From WQUF01 sp031549885 (GTDB taxonomy: Bacteria > Bacillota > Clostridia > Clostridiales > Clostridiaceae), in NCBI GenBank assembly GCA_031549885.1, contig JAVBPD010000041.1, positions 1-26,547 of the forward strand: 26,547 bases of DNA, read 5' to 3'. Every line of letters begins with the position of its first letter. The stretch's first letter is position 1. This document shows positions 8,634-16,318 of this stretch, in pieces. A model generated the notes under the pieces. The model saw only the letters and a list, made by a program, of their open reading frames with translations. It did no database searches and was not told the DNA's origin. A program made the translations under genes and the position numbers.

Positions 8634-9893
8634 GAGCCATTAGCCAGTAGGTATAGACCAAAAGATTTAAAAGATATAGTAGGACAAGAACATTTAATTG
8701 GAGAAGGCAAAATATTAAATAAAATAATAAAATCTGGTCATATGATGAACATGATATTTTATGGACCATCCGGTACGGGAAAAACTACTATTGCCAATAT
8801 TATAGCAAAATCTATGAATATGAATTTTTATAAATTAAATGGCACAATTGATGCTACAAAAGATATAAAAGAAGTTTTAGATGATTCTTCAACATTATTA
8901 GGTTATAAGGGAATACTTTTATATATAGATGAAATACATCACTTTAACAAAAAAACTCAGCAGCTTCTTTTAGAGTATATAGAAAACGGGAAAGTTAATT
9001 TAATAGGCAGTACCACTGAAAATCCTTATTTTTATATTTTTGGTGCTCTTTTAAGCAGGTCCATGGTTATTGAATTTAAAGAAGTGTCTTCAAAAGATAT
9101 TGCCATATTATTAAAAAAAATAATTGAAAAATATGAAGATGATCATAACGTGAAAATTACATATGAAAAAGAAGTTATAAACATAATAAGCCAGTATTCA
9201 TCAGGAGATACAAGAAAAGCTTTAAATATATTAGAATCAATAGTGGAAATATATTTTGCTTACGAAAAGGCAATTCACATAGATTTTAAGTGTTTAGAAA
9301 ATGTTCTTTGTGAAAAAACTTTAAAATACGATAGAGATGGTGACGCTCATTACGATATATTAAGCGCATTTCAAAAATCTATAAGAGGTAGCGATGAAAA
9401 TGCAGCGCTTCATTATTTAGGAAGGTTGATTAAATCAGAGGATTTAATATCCATATGCAGGAGGCTTATGGTAACAGCTTGTGAAGATATAGGGCTTGCA
9501 TATCCTCAATGTATTCCAATAGTAAAATCTTGCATAGACGCAGCTAGAGAGTTGGGATTTCCAGAGGCAAGAATTCCTCTTTCTGATGCAGTAATACTTT
9601 TATCAAAATTTCCAAAATCAAATTCTGGAATATGTGCAATAGATGAAGCGCTTAATGATATAAATACAAAGGAAATAGGAGATGTTCCACAGCATTTAAA
9701 AGATGGACATTATAATGGAGCAAAAAAAATGGGTAGAAGTTTAGAATATAAATATCCTCATAACTATGAAAATAATTATATAAAACAACAATATCTTCCA
9801 TATGAATTAATCAATAGGAAATATTATAAATATGGAGATAATAAATTTGAAAAGTCTTTAAAGGAATATTGGGATAAAATAAAGGGGGAGTAA
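8631..9893 (+). CDS. rarA: Replication-associated recombination protein RarA/MgsA with a non-standard start codon
   Basis: An AAA+ ATPase of the clamp-loader-like RarA/MgsA/WRNIP1 family that acts at stalled replication forks. Read from ATA 8631 it has 420 residues, the family norm. It starts with the conserved EPLASRYRPK..KDIVGQEHL segment, then Walker A GPSGTGKT at 45-52, Walker B YIDEIHHFN at about 98-106 (Asp100, Glu101), the sensor segment STTENPYF, and the tetramerisation/C-terminal part with EDIGLAYPQ and EARIPLSDAVILL. The first standard start codon is ATG 8742, which would delete 37 conserved residues just before Walker A. The strong ribosome binding site at 8617-8625 points to ATA 8631 (or ATT 8628) as the true initiator. 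A sequencing error or ATG-to-ATA mutation is the alternative. The stop lies three bases before the dsdA start. Confidence 0.93.
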   Translation: MEPLASRYRPKDLKDIVGQEHLIGEGKILNKIIKSGHMMNMIFYGPSGTGKTTIANIIAKSMNMNFYKLNGTIDATKDIKEVLDDSSTLLGYKGILLYIDEIHHFNKKTQQLLLEYIENGKVNLIGSTTENPYFYIFGALLSRSMVIEFKEVSSKDIAILLKKIIEKYEDDHNVKITYEKEVINIISQYSSGDTRKALNILESIVEIYFAYEKAIHIDFKCLENVLCEKTLKYDRDGDAHYDILSAFQKSIRGSDENAALHYLGRLIKSEDLISICRRLMVTACEDIGLAYPQCIPIVKSCIDAARELGFPEARIPLSDAVILLSKFPKSNSGICAIDEALNDINTKEIGDVPQHLKDGHYNGAKKMGRSLEYKYPHNYENNYIKQQYLPYELINRKYYKYGDNKFEKSLKEYWDKIKGE

Positions 9894-9896
9894 ATT

Positions 9897-11156
9897 TTGA
9901 ACTCATTAATAAACAAAATGCAAAATAAAGAAGAAGTGTTTTATATTAACCATAAAATGGATAATAAATTATCAGATGAGATTACTAAGGACCATATAGA
10001 AGATGCAGCTAAAAGGCTTTTAAGGTTTTCACCATATATTAAAGAAGCTTTCAAAGAAACAACACATACAAATGGTATAATTGAATCACCTCTTAAAGAA
10101 ATACCAAATATGAAAAAAAGAATAGAGGAATATACATCTTCAAATTTAAATGGAAGGTTTTTATTAAAATGCGATGATTCATTGCCCATATCTGGATCTA
10201 TAAAAGCTAGAGGAGGTATATATGAAGTTCTTTTCATTGCTGAAAAAATCGCTATGGAAAATGGTATGTTAAAATTTGAAGATGATTATTCCATTTTAAA
10301 TGAGGAAAAATTCAAAAAGTTATTTTCAAATTATTCTATAGGAGTTGCATCAACAGGGAATTTGGGGTTAAGCATTGGTATAATGAGTGCAAAGCTTGGT
10401 TTTAATGTTACTGTTCACATGTCTAATGATGCAAAGAAATGGAAAAAAGATTTGCTGAGGGAAAAGGGAGCAAATGTTATAGAATATGATGGAGATTTTC
10501 AAGTGGCAATTGAAAATGGAAGAAAACATTGTTTGAATACTGTTAACTCTCATTTTATAGATGATGAAGATTCTTTAACATTATTTTTAGGATATGCTGT
10601 GGCTGCAGAAAGATTAAAGCTTCAACTTGAAAATATGAATATTTTTATAAATGATGAAAATCCATTAATGGTTTATTTGCCATGCGGTGTAGGCGGCGGA
10701 CCTGGTGGCATAACTTATGGCTTAAAGCAAATATTTAAAGAAAATGCACATTGCTTTTTTGCTGAACCAGTTGAAGCACCATCTATGCTTTTAGGAATAT
10801 TAACCGGACTTTATGATAAAATATCTGTATATGATATTGGGCTTTCATGTAGAACTTTAGCAGATGGTCTTGCAGTAGGAAGATGTTCAAAATTAGTTTC
10901 TAAATTTTGTGGAAATTTAATAGATGGAGCTTTCACTCTGCAGGATAAAAGGTTATTTGATTATATGAAAATGTTATATGAAAGTGAAGGAATATTTATA
11001 GAACCATCAGCAACTGCTGGTTTTCATGGAGCTTATTATTTAAATAAAAATTTAAAAGATGTTAAAAATATAGAAAATGCTATTCATGTTTTTTGGTCTA
11101 CAGGTGGTCAAATGGTGCCATTAGAGGAAAGGCAAAAGTATTTAAATAATTATTAA
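9897..11156 (+). CDS. dsdA: D-serine dehydratase (D-serine ammonia-lyase)
   Basis: A 419-residue fold-type II PLP enzyme that converts D-serine to pyruvate and ammonia. The PLP lysine is Lys103 in PISGSIKARGGIYE. The substrate loop STGNLGLSIG near residues 152-161 and the phosphate-binding glycine loop PCGVGGGPGG at 262-271 fit DsdA rather than threonine dehydratase, as do the N-terminal DAAKRLLRFSPYI segment and the C-terminal SATAGFHG...FWSTGGQMVP. The E. coli enzyme is about 440 residues, so this one is slightly short. The start is TTG 9897, six bases after GGGGGAG at 9884-9890 that lies inside the end of rarA, so the two genes are tightly coupled. No DsdC-type regulator is next to it. Confidence 0.92.
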   Translation: MNSLINKMQNKEEVFYINHKMDNKLSDEITKDHIEDAAKRLLRFSPYIKEAFKETTHTNGIIESPLKEIPNMKKRIEEYTSSNLNGRFLLKCDDSLPISGSIKARGGIYEVLFIAEKIAMENGMLKFEDDYSILNEEKFKKLFSNYSIGVASTGNLGLSIGIMSAKLGFNVTVHMSNDAKKWKKDLLREKGANVIEYDGDFQVAIENGRKHCLNTVNSHFIDDEDSLTLFLGYAVAAERLKLQLENMNIFINDENPLMVYLPCGVGGGPGGITYGLKQIFKENAHCFFAEPVEAPSMLLGILTGLYDKISVYDIGLSCRTLADGLAVGRCSKLVSKFCGNLIDGAFTLQDKRLFDYMKMLYESEGIFIEPSATAGFHGAYYLNKNLKDVKNIENAIHVFWSTGGQMVPLEERQKYLNNY

Positions 11157-11173
11157 AATAAGAGGTGATCAAT

Positions 11174-12070
11174 ATGTTGGATAAAGTGAAGCAAGCTCTA
11201 CTTATAATAAACCCTACAGCTGGAAAAACAAAAACAGAGAGCAAAATAGATGAAATAATAAGTTTATTTGAAAAAAATATACATGTTGTTACACCTCTTA
11301 TTACATCTAAAAAAGGCGATGCTACAGATTTTGTACGTGAATATGCAAAGCTTCATGACGCAATCATATGTTGTGGTGGAGATGGTACATTAAATGAAAT
11401 TATATCAGGACTTATGACCATGGGATATTCAATTCCAATAGGTTTTATACCATCAGGAACTACAAATGATTTAGCAAGTACATTAAACATTTCAACAGAT
11501 ATAAAAAAATCTTTTAAGGTTTTTTTAAGTGGAAATCCTGTTTATCATGATATTGGAATTATAAATAATTCTTATTATTTTTCATATATAGCTTCATTTG
11601 GAGCTTTTACAAAGGTTGCTTATGCTACACCTCAGTGGCTTAAAAATAAACTTGGTCACTTTGCTTATGTGCTAGATGGGATAAAAAGCGTTGGAGAAAT
11701 AAAACCTTATAAGGTAAAAATTAAAGCTGAAAACTTTGAATTAGAAGATGAGTTTATATTTGGAAGTATTTCCAATAGTCTATCTATTGGTGGGATTGTA
11801 AAGCTAGATAAAGAGGAAGTTTCATTAAACGATGGAAAATTTGAAGTGCTTTTAGTCAGAAATCCCCACAATCATGTAGAGCTTAGAGGTATACTCTATG
11901 GGCTTTCACATAAAAAATACGATAAAAAATATATAATCTTTTTAAAAACAAGTGAGATTAAATTAGACTTTTTAGAAGAAACCGATTGGACTTGTGATGG
12001 AGAACATGCAAAACCTGGTAAATCAATATTTATAACAAATTGCCATAATGCTGTCCAGTTTATTTTGTAG
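11174..12070 (+). CDS. Diacylglycerol kinase / YegS-BmrU family lipid kinase
   Basis: A 298-residue member of the DagK catalytic-domain family. Motifs: INPTAGK at about 12-18, CCGGDGTLNEI at 67-76 (the nucleotide-binding GGDGT), GFIPSGTTNDLAS at 90-102, and the C-terminal DWTCDGEHAKP with the conserved D-GE. Members phosphorylate diacylglycerol or related lipids at the membrane, and clostridial copies may recycle diacylglycerol from lipoteichoic acid synthesis; the exact lipid is not predictable. I placed the start at ATG 11174, four bases after AGAGGTGAT (11161-11169). The GTG at 11165 is part of that ribosome binding site. It lies 17 bases after dsdA and is probably in the same transcript. 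Confidence 0.9.
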   Translation: MLDKVKQALLIINPTAGKTKTESKIDEIISLFEKNIHVVTPLITSKKGDATDFVREYAKLHDAIICCGGDGTLNEIISGLMTMGYSIPIGFIPSGTTNDLASTLNISTDIKKSFKVFLSGNPVYHDIGIINNSYYFSYIASFGAFTKVAYATPQWLKNKLGHFAYVLDGIKSVGEIKPYKVKIKAENFELEDEFIFGSISNSLSIGGIVKLDKEEVSLNDGKFEVLLVRNPHNHVELRGILYGLSHKKYDKKYIIFLKTSEIKLDFLEETDWTCDGEHAKPGKSIFITNCHNAVQFIL

Positions 12071-12131
12071 AAACATATTAATTTTTAATGCATAAAATAA
12101 GATGTAATTAAAATTCTTAAGGAGAAAAATA

Positions 12132-12410
12132 GTGGACACATATGCTGGATGTATTGTACTTGCTCTTTTAGGGGAAGCAATAGTGGAGAACTTAAAGATT
12201 ATTTATGATAATGGCAAATTTAAAATGGATAAAATAATTGCTCTTGCTATATGTTGCTTAATTACTACATTTTCAAGATGCGATGTATTTTCGCTTTTAG
12301 GAATAAATTTTTTATTTCCTGTAGTAGGGCAATTATTTACAGGAATATTAATATCAAGAGGAGCTGGAGCTTTTCATGATGTGATTAATCTAGTACAACA
12401 AAAAAAATAA
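12132..12410 (+). CDS. Small holin-like membrane protein of unknown function
   Basis: A 92-residue protein with hydrophobic stretches at about 5-20, 35-48 and 54-74. An acidic/polar stretch (ENLKIIYDNGKFKMDK) follows the first. The C-terminal half, CDVFSLLG...FPVVGQLFTGILISRGAGAFHDV, resembles the pattern of small Firmicute holin-like or phage-associated membrane proteins that end in TGxxISRGxxxxHD; this is a recalled pattern, not a search result. The start is GTG 12132 behind AAGGAGAA. It lies 61 bases after the lipid kinase gene and just before a terminator, so it may be the last gene of that transcript. No function is assigned. Confidence 0.75.
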   Translation: MDTYAGCIVLALLGEAIVENLKIIYDNGKFKMDKIIALAICCLITTFSRCDVFSLLGINFLFPVVGQLFTGILISRGAGAFHDVINLVQQKK

Positions 12411-12438
12411 TTAATTAATTAATGATTTTTATATATTA

Positions 12439-12477
12439 TAAGGACTTTTTACTAAAGTATTAAGTCTTTATTTTTTT
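12439..12477 (+). terminator. Rho-independent terminator after the small membrane protein gene
   Basis: Arms 12439-12447 and 12462-12470 form a 9-bp stem with one G-T pair. A short inner helix lies in the loop, and seven T residues follow at 12471-12477. Confidence 0.75.
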
Positions 12478-12539
12478 GTTTACATAGGTGTTAAATGGTC
12501 TTATAATTTTAATAATTAGGTTTTGGAGGAGAATAGATT

Positions 12540-13016
12540 ATGAATGATTTTACAATGCGATTTGCAGAAAGAAAAGATGTTTTATTAATTTTAAATCTAA
12601 TAAAGGAGTTATCTGTTTATGAAAAATTAGAAGATCAAGTTGTTGCAACTGAAGAATTGCTAGATGAATGGCTATTTAATAAACGCACTGCTGAAGTTAT
12701 CATTGCGGAAATAGATGAGAAACCCATAGGATATGCACTGTTTTTTTATAATTTTTCAACTTTTTTAGGAAAGTCAGGAATTTATTTAGAGGATATATAC
12801 ATAAAGGAAGAATATAGAGGAAATGGATATGGCAAAAAACTTTTAAAGAAGATAGCCTCAATAGCTGTGGAGAGAGGATGCGGTAGACTTGAATGGTTTT
12901 GCTTAAATTGGAATAAATCTAGCATAGATTTTTACTTATCAATTGGAGCAAAGCCTATGGATGAATGGACAATATATAGGCTTGAAGGTGAAACATTAGA
13001 AAATATAGCTAAGTGA
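12540..13016 (+). CDS. GNAT N-acetyltransferase, spermidine/thialysine (SSAT-like) type
   Basis: A 158-residue GNAT protein. The N-terminus MRFAERKDVLLILNLIKELSVYEKLED fits the diamine/thialysine acetyltransferase subfamily, in which LI.ELA.YE is typical. The acetyl-CoA motif A is LEDIYIKEEYRGNGYGKKLL (pyrophosphate loop RGNGYG at 93-98), and motif B is CLNWNKSSIDFYLSIGAKPMDEW near 121-143. It would transfer acetyl from acetyl-CoA to an amine such as a polyamine or thialysine; the acceptor is inferred from subfamily resemblance only. TTGGAGGAG precedes the ATG. The next gene begins 14 bases after its stop, suggesting a two-gene transcript with the YczE-like protein. Confidence 0.88.
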   Translation: MNDFTMRFAERKDVLLILNLIKELSVYEKLEDQVVATEELLDEWLFNKRTAEVIIAEIDEKPIGYALFFYNFSTFLGKSGIYLEDIYIKEEYRGNGYGKKLLKKIASIAVERGCGRLEWFCLNWNKSSIDFYLSIGAKPMDEWTIYRLEGETLENIAK

Positions 13017-13030
13017 AAGGTATTGAGTAA

Positions 13031-13678
13031 ATGAGTAGATATTTAATTAGATTATTAAGGCTTATTTTTGGCCTTTTTCTATATGCATTAGGAATTGTAT
13101 TTATTATGAAAGCTAATTTAGGATATGCTCCTTGGGAAGTGTTCCATTCTGGACTTAGCAAAACAATAGGGCTTCAAATTGGAACTATAACCATTTTAGT
13201 TGGAGCATTAATAATTGTAATAGTGTTTTTTTTAGGAGAGAAAATAGGAATAGGCACTATTTTAAATATGATATTAATTGGATTTTTTATGAATATTATT
13301 TTGGACTTTAAAATAATACCTGACATTAAAAATATTCCTTTAAGATATACTTTTTTAATTGGTGGGCTTTTTATTATAGCCTTTGGATCCTATTTTTACA
13401 TAGGATCAGGATTTGGTGCAGGCCCTAGAGATTGTTTAATGGTGGCAATTACTAAAAGAATTAAGCTTCCAGTTGGACTTTGCAGAGGTGGTATTGAAGT
13501 ACTTGTCACAATAATTGGATTTTTTTTAGGAGGAAGCCTTGGCATAGGCACAGTATTATCAGCTATTTCAATTGGATTTTGTATTCAAATAGTTTTTAAA
13601 TTATTTAAATTTGATGTAACCAAAATAAAACATGAAGACTTAGGGATTATCGTAAATAAAATATTCATAAAGTTTTAA
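13031..13678 (+). CDS. YczE/YyaS/YitT-like integral membrane protein
   Basis: A 215-residue membrane protein with about five to six hydrophobic helices. The features FGLFLYALGIVFIMKANLGYAPWEVFHSGLS and later YIGSGFGAGPRDCLM..ITKR are internal copies of a duplicated unit, as in the YczE/YyaS family (each half has a G-x-GP/AP-W/RD type loop). In Bacillus, YczE influences surfactin production, but the molecular function is unknown. The ribosome binding site is modest (AAAGG about ten bases upstream). The last four bases overlap the stop codon of the convergent gene on the other strand (13675-13678), leaving no room for a normal terminator between them. Confidence 0.85.
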   Translation: MSRYLIRLLRLIFGLFLYALGIVFIMKANLGYAPWEVFHSGLSKTIGLQIGTITILVGALIIVIVFFLGEKIGIGTILNMILIGFFMNIILDFKIIPDIKNIPLRYTFLIGGLFIIAFGSYFYIGSGFGAGPRDCLMVAITKRIKLPVGLCRGGIEVLVTIIGFFLGGSLGIGTVLSAISIGFCIQIVFKLFKFDVTKIKHEDLGIIVNKIFIKF

Positions 13679-14109
13679 TACTGGTTTATTTTATCATATA
13701 AATTTTTATAAAGTTTGCTTGATATTATTATATTTTCATTATTTACCAATTTAATATTGCATTTATAACATATTGGTAGAGGGCCAATAAGATTAATTGA
13801 TTCAAACCAAACAATGGACTTTATGTTTTTTTTATGTACTTCAATTTTTTTTAATGGCTTAATTATTATAAAACCATTTTCAAATAATTCAATTTTGCTT
13901 TTATTTATCTCTAGAAATTTGTAAATTAAAATTAATAAAGATAAAATTGCCATTAAATATATAAATATGACAACTATAGAACTATGAACAAAGCCTAATA
14001 TTAGAACAAATACACATGAAGCAAAAACTAAAAATGTCATAAAAAATTCTATAATTAAGCTAAATTTATCAAAAGACACTTCACCTTTTTTTTTGCCAAA
14101 TAAACTCAT
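13675..14109 (-). CDS. Small membrane protein with a C-terminal PH-like/basic domain, unknown function
   Basis: A 144-residue protein read from ATG 14109 (MSLFGKKKGE...). Two adjacent hydrophobic helices at about 20-43 and 47-62 form a hairpin. They are followed by a soluble domain with beta-strand-like segments (KIELFENGFIIIKPLKKIEVHKKNIKSIVWFE), which resembles the start of bacterial PH-like membrane proteins; no enzyme motif is visible. The frame is open to an ATG at 14121. I chose 14109 because GGTGAT at 14118-14113 is suitably spaced, but this is not certain. A strong promoter lies upstream at 14172-14143. Its stop overlaps the stop of the convergent YczE-like gene. Confidence 0.75.
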   Translation of the reverse strand: MSLFGKKKGEVSFDKFSLIIEFFMTFLVFASCVFVLILGFVHSSIVVIFIYLMAILSLLILIYKFLEINKSKIELFENGFIIIKPLKKIEVHKKNIKSIVWFESINLIGPLPICYKCNIKLVNNENIIISSKLYKNLYDKINQY

Positions 14110-14142
14110 AACCATCACCATAATTCAAATTATTTTAAATAT

Positions 14143-14172
14143 ATTATATATAATACAGAATTAGTGTGTCAA
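14143..14172 (-). promoter_or_regulatory. Sigma-A promoter for the minus-strand membrane protein gene
   Basis: On the minus strand, TTGACA (14172-14167) and TATAAT (14148-14143) are both perfect consensus hexamers, with an 18-base spacer. The start of transcription would fall about 25 bases before the chosen ATG. Confidence 0.7.
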
Positions 14173-14286
14173 TAAGTTGATTTAAAGAATTTTTTACATA
14201 AAATTGCAGAAATTTAAATTAATTTGTTGCATATGTATTTAATTCATAATTTGTTTAATATAGTATATTAATTGTGGAATTAAACA

Positions 14287-14592
14287 AAATAATATAGATA
14301 AACATTTCTAATTTTTAAAGTTTAGTTTAATTATTAATTTGTTTATAAAACAAATAATTATTAAAAAGAATAAAGCATGGCTTATATTTTAATTAATTTA
14401 AATAATAAAATTATTAAAAACTAGTTATTTAAATAAAGTACATAAAATTTACAATTAACCTTTTAATTAATATTTTTATCTAATAATTAAATGTTTTATT
14501 ATTATTTTATAAATGACTTTGTAAATTCTTCTACAATTATAATTTATATGCGGCTACGGATTTATTTTTTATAAAGTTTATCTATATTATTT
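14287..14592. repeat. 17-bp perfect inverted repeat, arms 14287-14303 and 14576-14592
   Basis: The left arm aaataatatagataaac is the exact reverse complement of the right arm. At this length it is unlikely by chance even in AT-rich DNA. The right arm begins 12 bases after the first copy of the GC-rich 17-mer. It could mark the ends of a short relic element or a long-range RNA fold. Confidence 0.6.
14547..14563 (+). repeat. GC-rich 17-mer, copy 1
   Basis: tatgcggctaCggattt matches 14661-14677 at 16 of 17 positions. The GCGGCTA core stands out in a stretch otherwise almost all A/T. TATAAT at 14538-14543 lies immediately upstream. Confidence 0.75.
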
Positions 14593-14660
14593 CAAAATTT
14601 AATCTTTAAACTAAATGAGTTATAAATAATTGTTTTACCTTATGTATGAAGATATGTGAT

Positions 14661-14677
14661 TATGCGGCTATGGATTT
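14661..14677 (+). repeat. GC-rich 17-mer, copy 2
   Basis: tatgcggctaTggattt is the second copy, 114 bases downstream of copy 1, with one C/T difference. It is followed by TTCCACCATA, so that tatgg and ccata at 14669-14673 and 14682-14686 can pair as a short hairpin. Confidence 0.75.
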
Positions 14678-14740
14678 TCCACCATATTTATAATTTACTA
14701 ATGGAAATGTTTATTAAAATTTAATCTTACTTTTTATTTT

Positions 14741-14769
14741 GGATAGATTTCTATCCTTTTTATTTTTTT
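14741..14769 (+). terminator. Orphan rho-independent terminator upstream of the rhomboid gene
   Basis: ggatag (14741-14746), a four-base loop and ctatcc (14751-14756) are followed by TTTTTA and a run of seven Ts. No plus-strand gene ends within the preceding kilobase except the YczE-like gene at 13678. Confidence 0.6.
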
Positions 14770-14839
14770 ATAGAAATTAAACCTATTAAATGATATATTA
14801 TTCATATCAATTATTTATAGATGAATAGAGGAGATAAAA

Positions 14840-15442
14840 ATGGCATTAGTTAAAAAATTAAATTATAATTCACCTGTTATAATAAGTTTTTTTATTATTT
14901 CTCTTATTGTTTTACTATCAAATATGAGTGGATTTTTTACATTAAGATTTACTTCATTTAAAGATATGAATATGTATTTAAGGCTTTTTACCTATCCATT
15001 AGCACATGCTAATTTTAATCATTTCATAAATAATTTTTTGCTCATATTAGTAGTAGGACCCATTGTTGAGGAAAGATACGGAAGTAGAACGTTGTTTTTT
15101 ATGATAATTGCTACATCTATTATAACAGGGTTATTTAATATATTGCTTTTTACAAATATAGGACTTTTAGGAGCAAGTGGCATTGTGTTTATGCTTATAA
15201 TATTATCATCATATACAAATGCAAAAAAAGGCACAATTCCAATTACGTTTATACTTGTACTTTGTTTATATGTTGGTAGAGAAATATATAATGGAATAGT
15301 TACCAATGATAATATTTCTCAATTTGCACATATATTAGGAGGTGCTCTTGGAGCGCTTTATTGTTTTATAATACCTACAAAGAGCTCTTCAAACAAGAAA
15401 AAGATGAAATTTGAAAACACTGAACCAATGAATAAAGTTTAA
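14840..15442 (+). CDS. Rhomboid family intramembrane serine protease
   Basis: A 200-residue protein with about six transmembrane helices. The family motifs are present: HANFNHFINN near residues 55-64 (the conserved H..N cluster of helix 2), GASG with catalytic Ser113 in helix 4, and AHILGGALGA with catalytic His164 in helix 6. It would cleave single-pass membrane proteins within the bilayer; the substrate is unknown. A short charged C-terminal tail (KSSSNKKKMKFE) lies on the cytosolic side. GAGGAG at 14828-14833 precedes the ATG. Its stop overlaps the stop of the convergent TauE/SafE gene by four bases. Confidence 0.9.
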   Translation: MALVKKLNYNSPVIISFFIISLIVLLSNMSGFFTLRFTSFKDMNMYLRLFTYPLAHANFNHFINNFLLILVVGPIVEERYGSRTLFFMIIATSIITGLFNILLFTNIGLLGASGIVFMLIILSSYTNAKKGTIPITFILVLCLYVGREIYNGIVTNDNISQFAHILGGALGALYCFIIPTKSSSNKKKMKFENTEPMNKV

Positions 15443-16182
15443 GGAAAGAATATGAGCTTAAAGGCCATACCTATTGAAACTAACACCATAAGCGGTCGTA
15501 TGATTTTAACACCATTTTTAATAGCTACTTTAGAACCAAGAAAACCTCCAAGCATGCAAAAAATTCCTACTAAAAATCCTACTTTAAAGTCAATAACTTT
15601 ATTTAAAGCAAATATAATAAGCGATATAACATTAGAGGTTAAGTTTAAAGCTTTAGCTGTACCACTAGATTTCAATATATCAAATTTGAATATAAAAATA
15701 ATTCCTAATATTAAAAATGAACCAGCACCAGGGCCAAAAAAACCATCATAGAAACCTAAAAAAAATGCTAATAAGATTCCTAATGGATAATTCTTATTAT
15801 TATAGCCTTTGAATTCGCTTTTTATGCCTATATTTTTATTGAAAAAAGTATAAATAGCTACTACAATTAATAAAATTGGCACAATTTTTTTCAAAAAGTT
15901 AGGATTAATTGCAAGTAAACTAAACACTCCACAAATTGACCCAATTGCGCTTGCTGGAATTGCCCACTTTAAGAATTTAGGATCGGTTTTTCCATTTTTA
16001 AAAAAGTTATAGGTGGAAATGCTTGTACCCATTGTAGATGAAAGCTTATTAGTTCCAGATGCTACTTTGTATGGAAGGCCAAAGATTAAATAAGCAGGAA
16101 GGCTAATTAATCCACCACCTCCTGAAATTGCATCTACAAATAAAGCGCAAAACCCTGCTATGCATAATAATAATAAATTCAT
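15439..16182 (-). CDS. TauE/SafE family sulfite or anion exporter-like permease
   Basis: A 247-residue membrane protein read from ATG 16182 (MNLLLLCIAGFCALFVDAISGGGGLI). The TauE/SafE hallmarks are the N-terminal G.A..VDAISGGGGLI.LP segment, the TNKLSS.G and the second-half repeat GFYDGFFGPGAGSFLIL...TAKALN..SN. About eight hydrophobic helices in two inverted halves are visible. Members move sulfite, sulfoacetate or related anions; the substrate here is unknown. The open frame extends 24 codons further upstream, but AAAGGAT (16198-16192) and family alignment support 16182. The upstream DNA is shared with the divergent tRNA-Leu promoter. Convergent overlap with the rhomboid gene at 15439-15442. 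Confidence 0.87.
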   Translation of the reverse strand: MNLLLLCIAGFCALFVDAISGGGGLISLPAYLIFGLPYKVASGTNKLSSTMGTSISTYNFFKNGKTDPKFLKWAIPASAIGSICGVFSLLAINPNFLKKIVPILLIVVAIYTFFNKNIGIKSEFKGYNNKNYPLGILLAFFLGFYDGFFGPGAGSFLILGIIFIFKFDILKSSGTAKALNLTSNVISLIIFALNKVIDFKVGFLVGIFCMLGGFLGSKVAIKNGVKIIRPLMVLVSIGMAFKLIFFP

Positions 16183-16318
16183 TTTTGTAAAATCCTTTCT
16201 ATCTGAGAAACTTATAATATATAAAAAATTTTTACAACCTTTTAATTTTATCACAATTAATCAGTTTTTGCATCTGCATAAATAGACAAAATATGAAAAG
16301 AATAACTTGTATATTTGC

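Larger units (their letters stand above)
14549..14770 (+). ncRNA. Candidate small RNA (hypothesis)
   Basis: A perfect -10 hexamer TATAAT at 14538-14543, with only a weak -35 candidate near 14514-14519, would start a transcript at about 14549. A terminator at 14741-14769 would end it, giving about 220 nt. Both copies of the 17-mer lie inside. There is no coding frame and no recognised RNA family; the call rests on these signals and the absence of any plus-strand gene that the terminator could serve. Confidence 0.25.
14173..14839. other. Gene-free, very AT-rich region with repeats and an orphan terminator
   Basis: No frame longer than about 30 codons with a ribosome binding site was found on either strand. 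The region holds a duplicated GC-richer 17-mer, a 17-bp inverted repeat 272 bases apart, a possible -10 box and a plus-strand terminator, each listed separately. Confidence 0.7.

Noticed and set aside
8742..9893. rarA starting at the first ATG (8742).
   Set aside because: It would remove 37 conserved residues directly before Walker A, and no ribosome binding site precedes this ATG.
15452..15751. Plus-strand 99-residue frame opposite the TauE/SafE gene.
   Set aside because: It lies wholly antisense to a clear membrane permease and has no recognisable features.
16269..16279. The segment catctgcat upstream of tRNA-Leu repeats the tRNA 3' end (16454-16462), like a possible attachment site.
   Set aside because: Only nine bases match, there is no integrase nearby and the intervening DNA is just the tRNA promoter.
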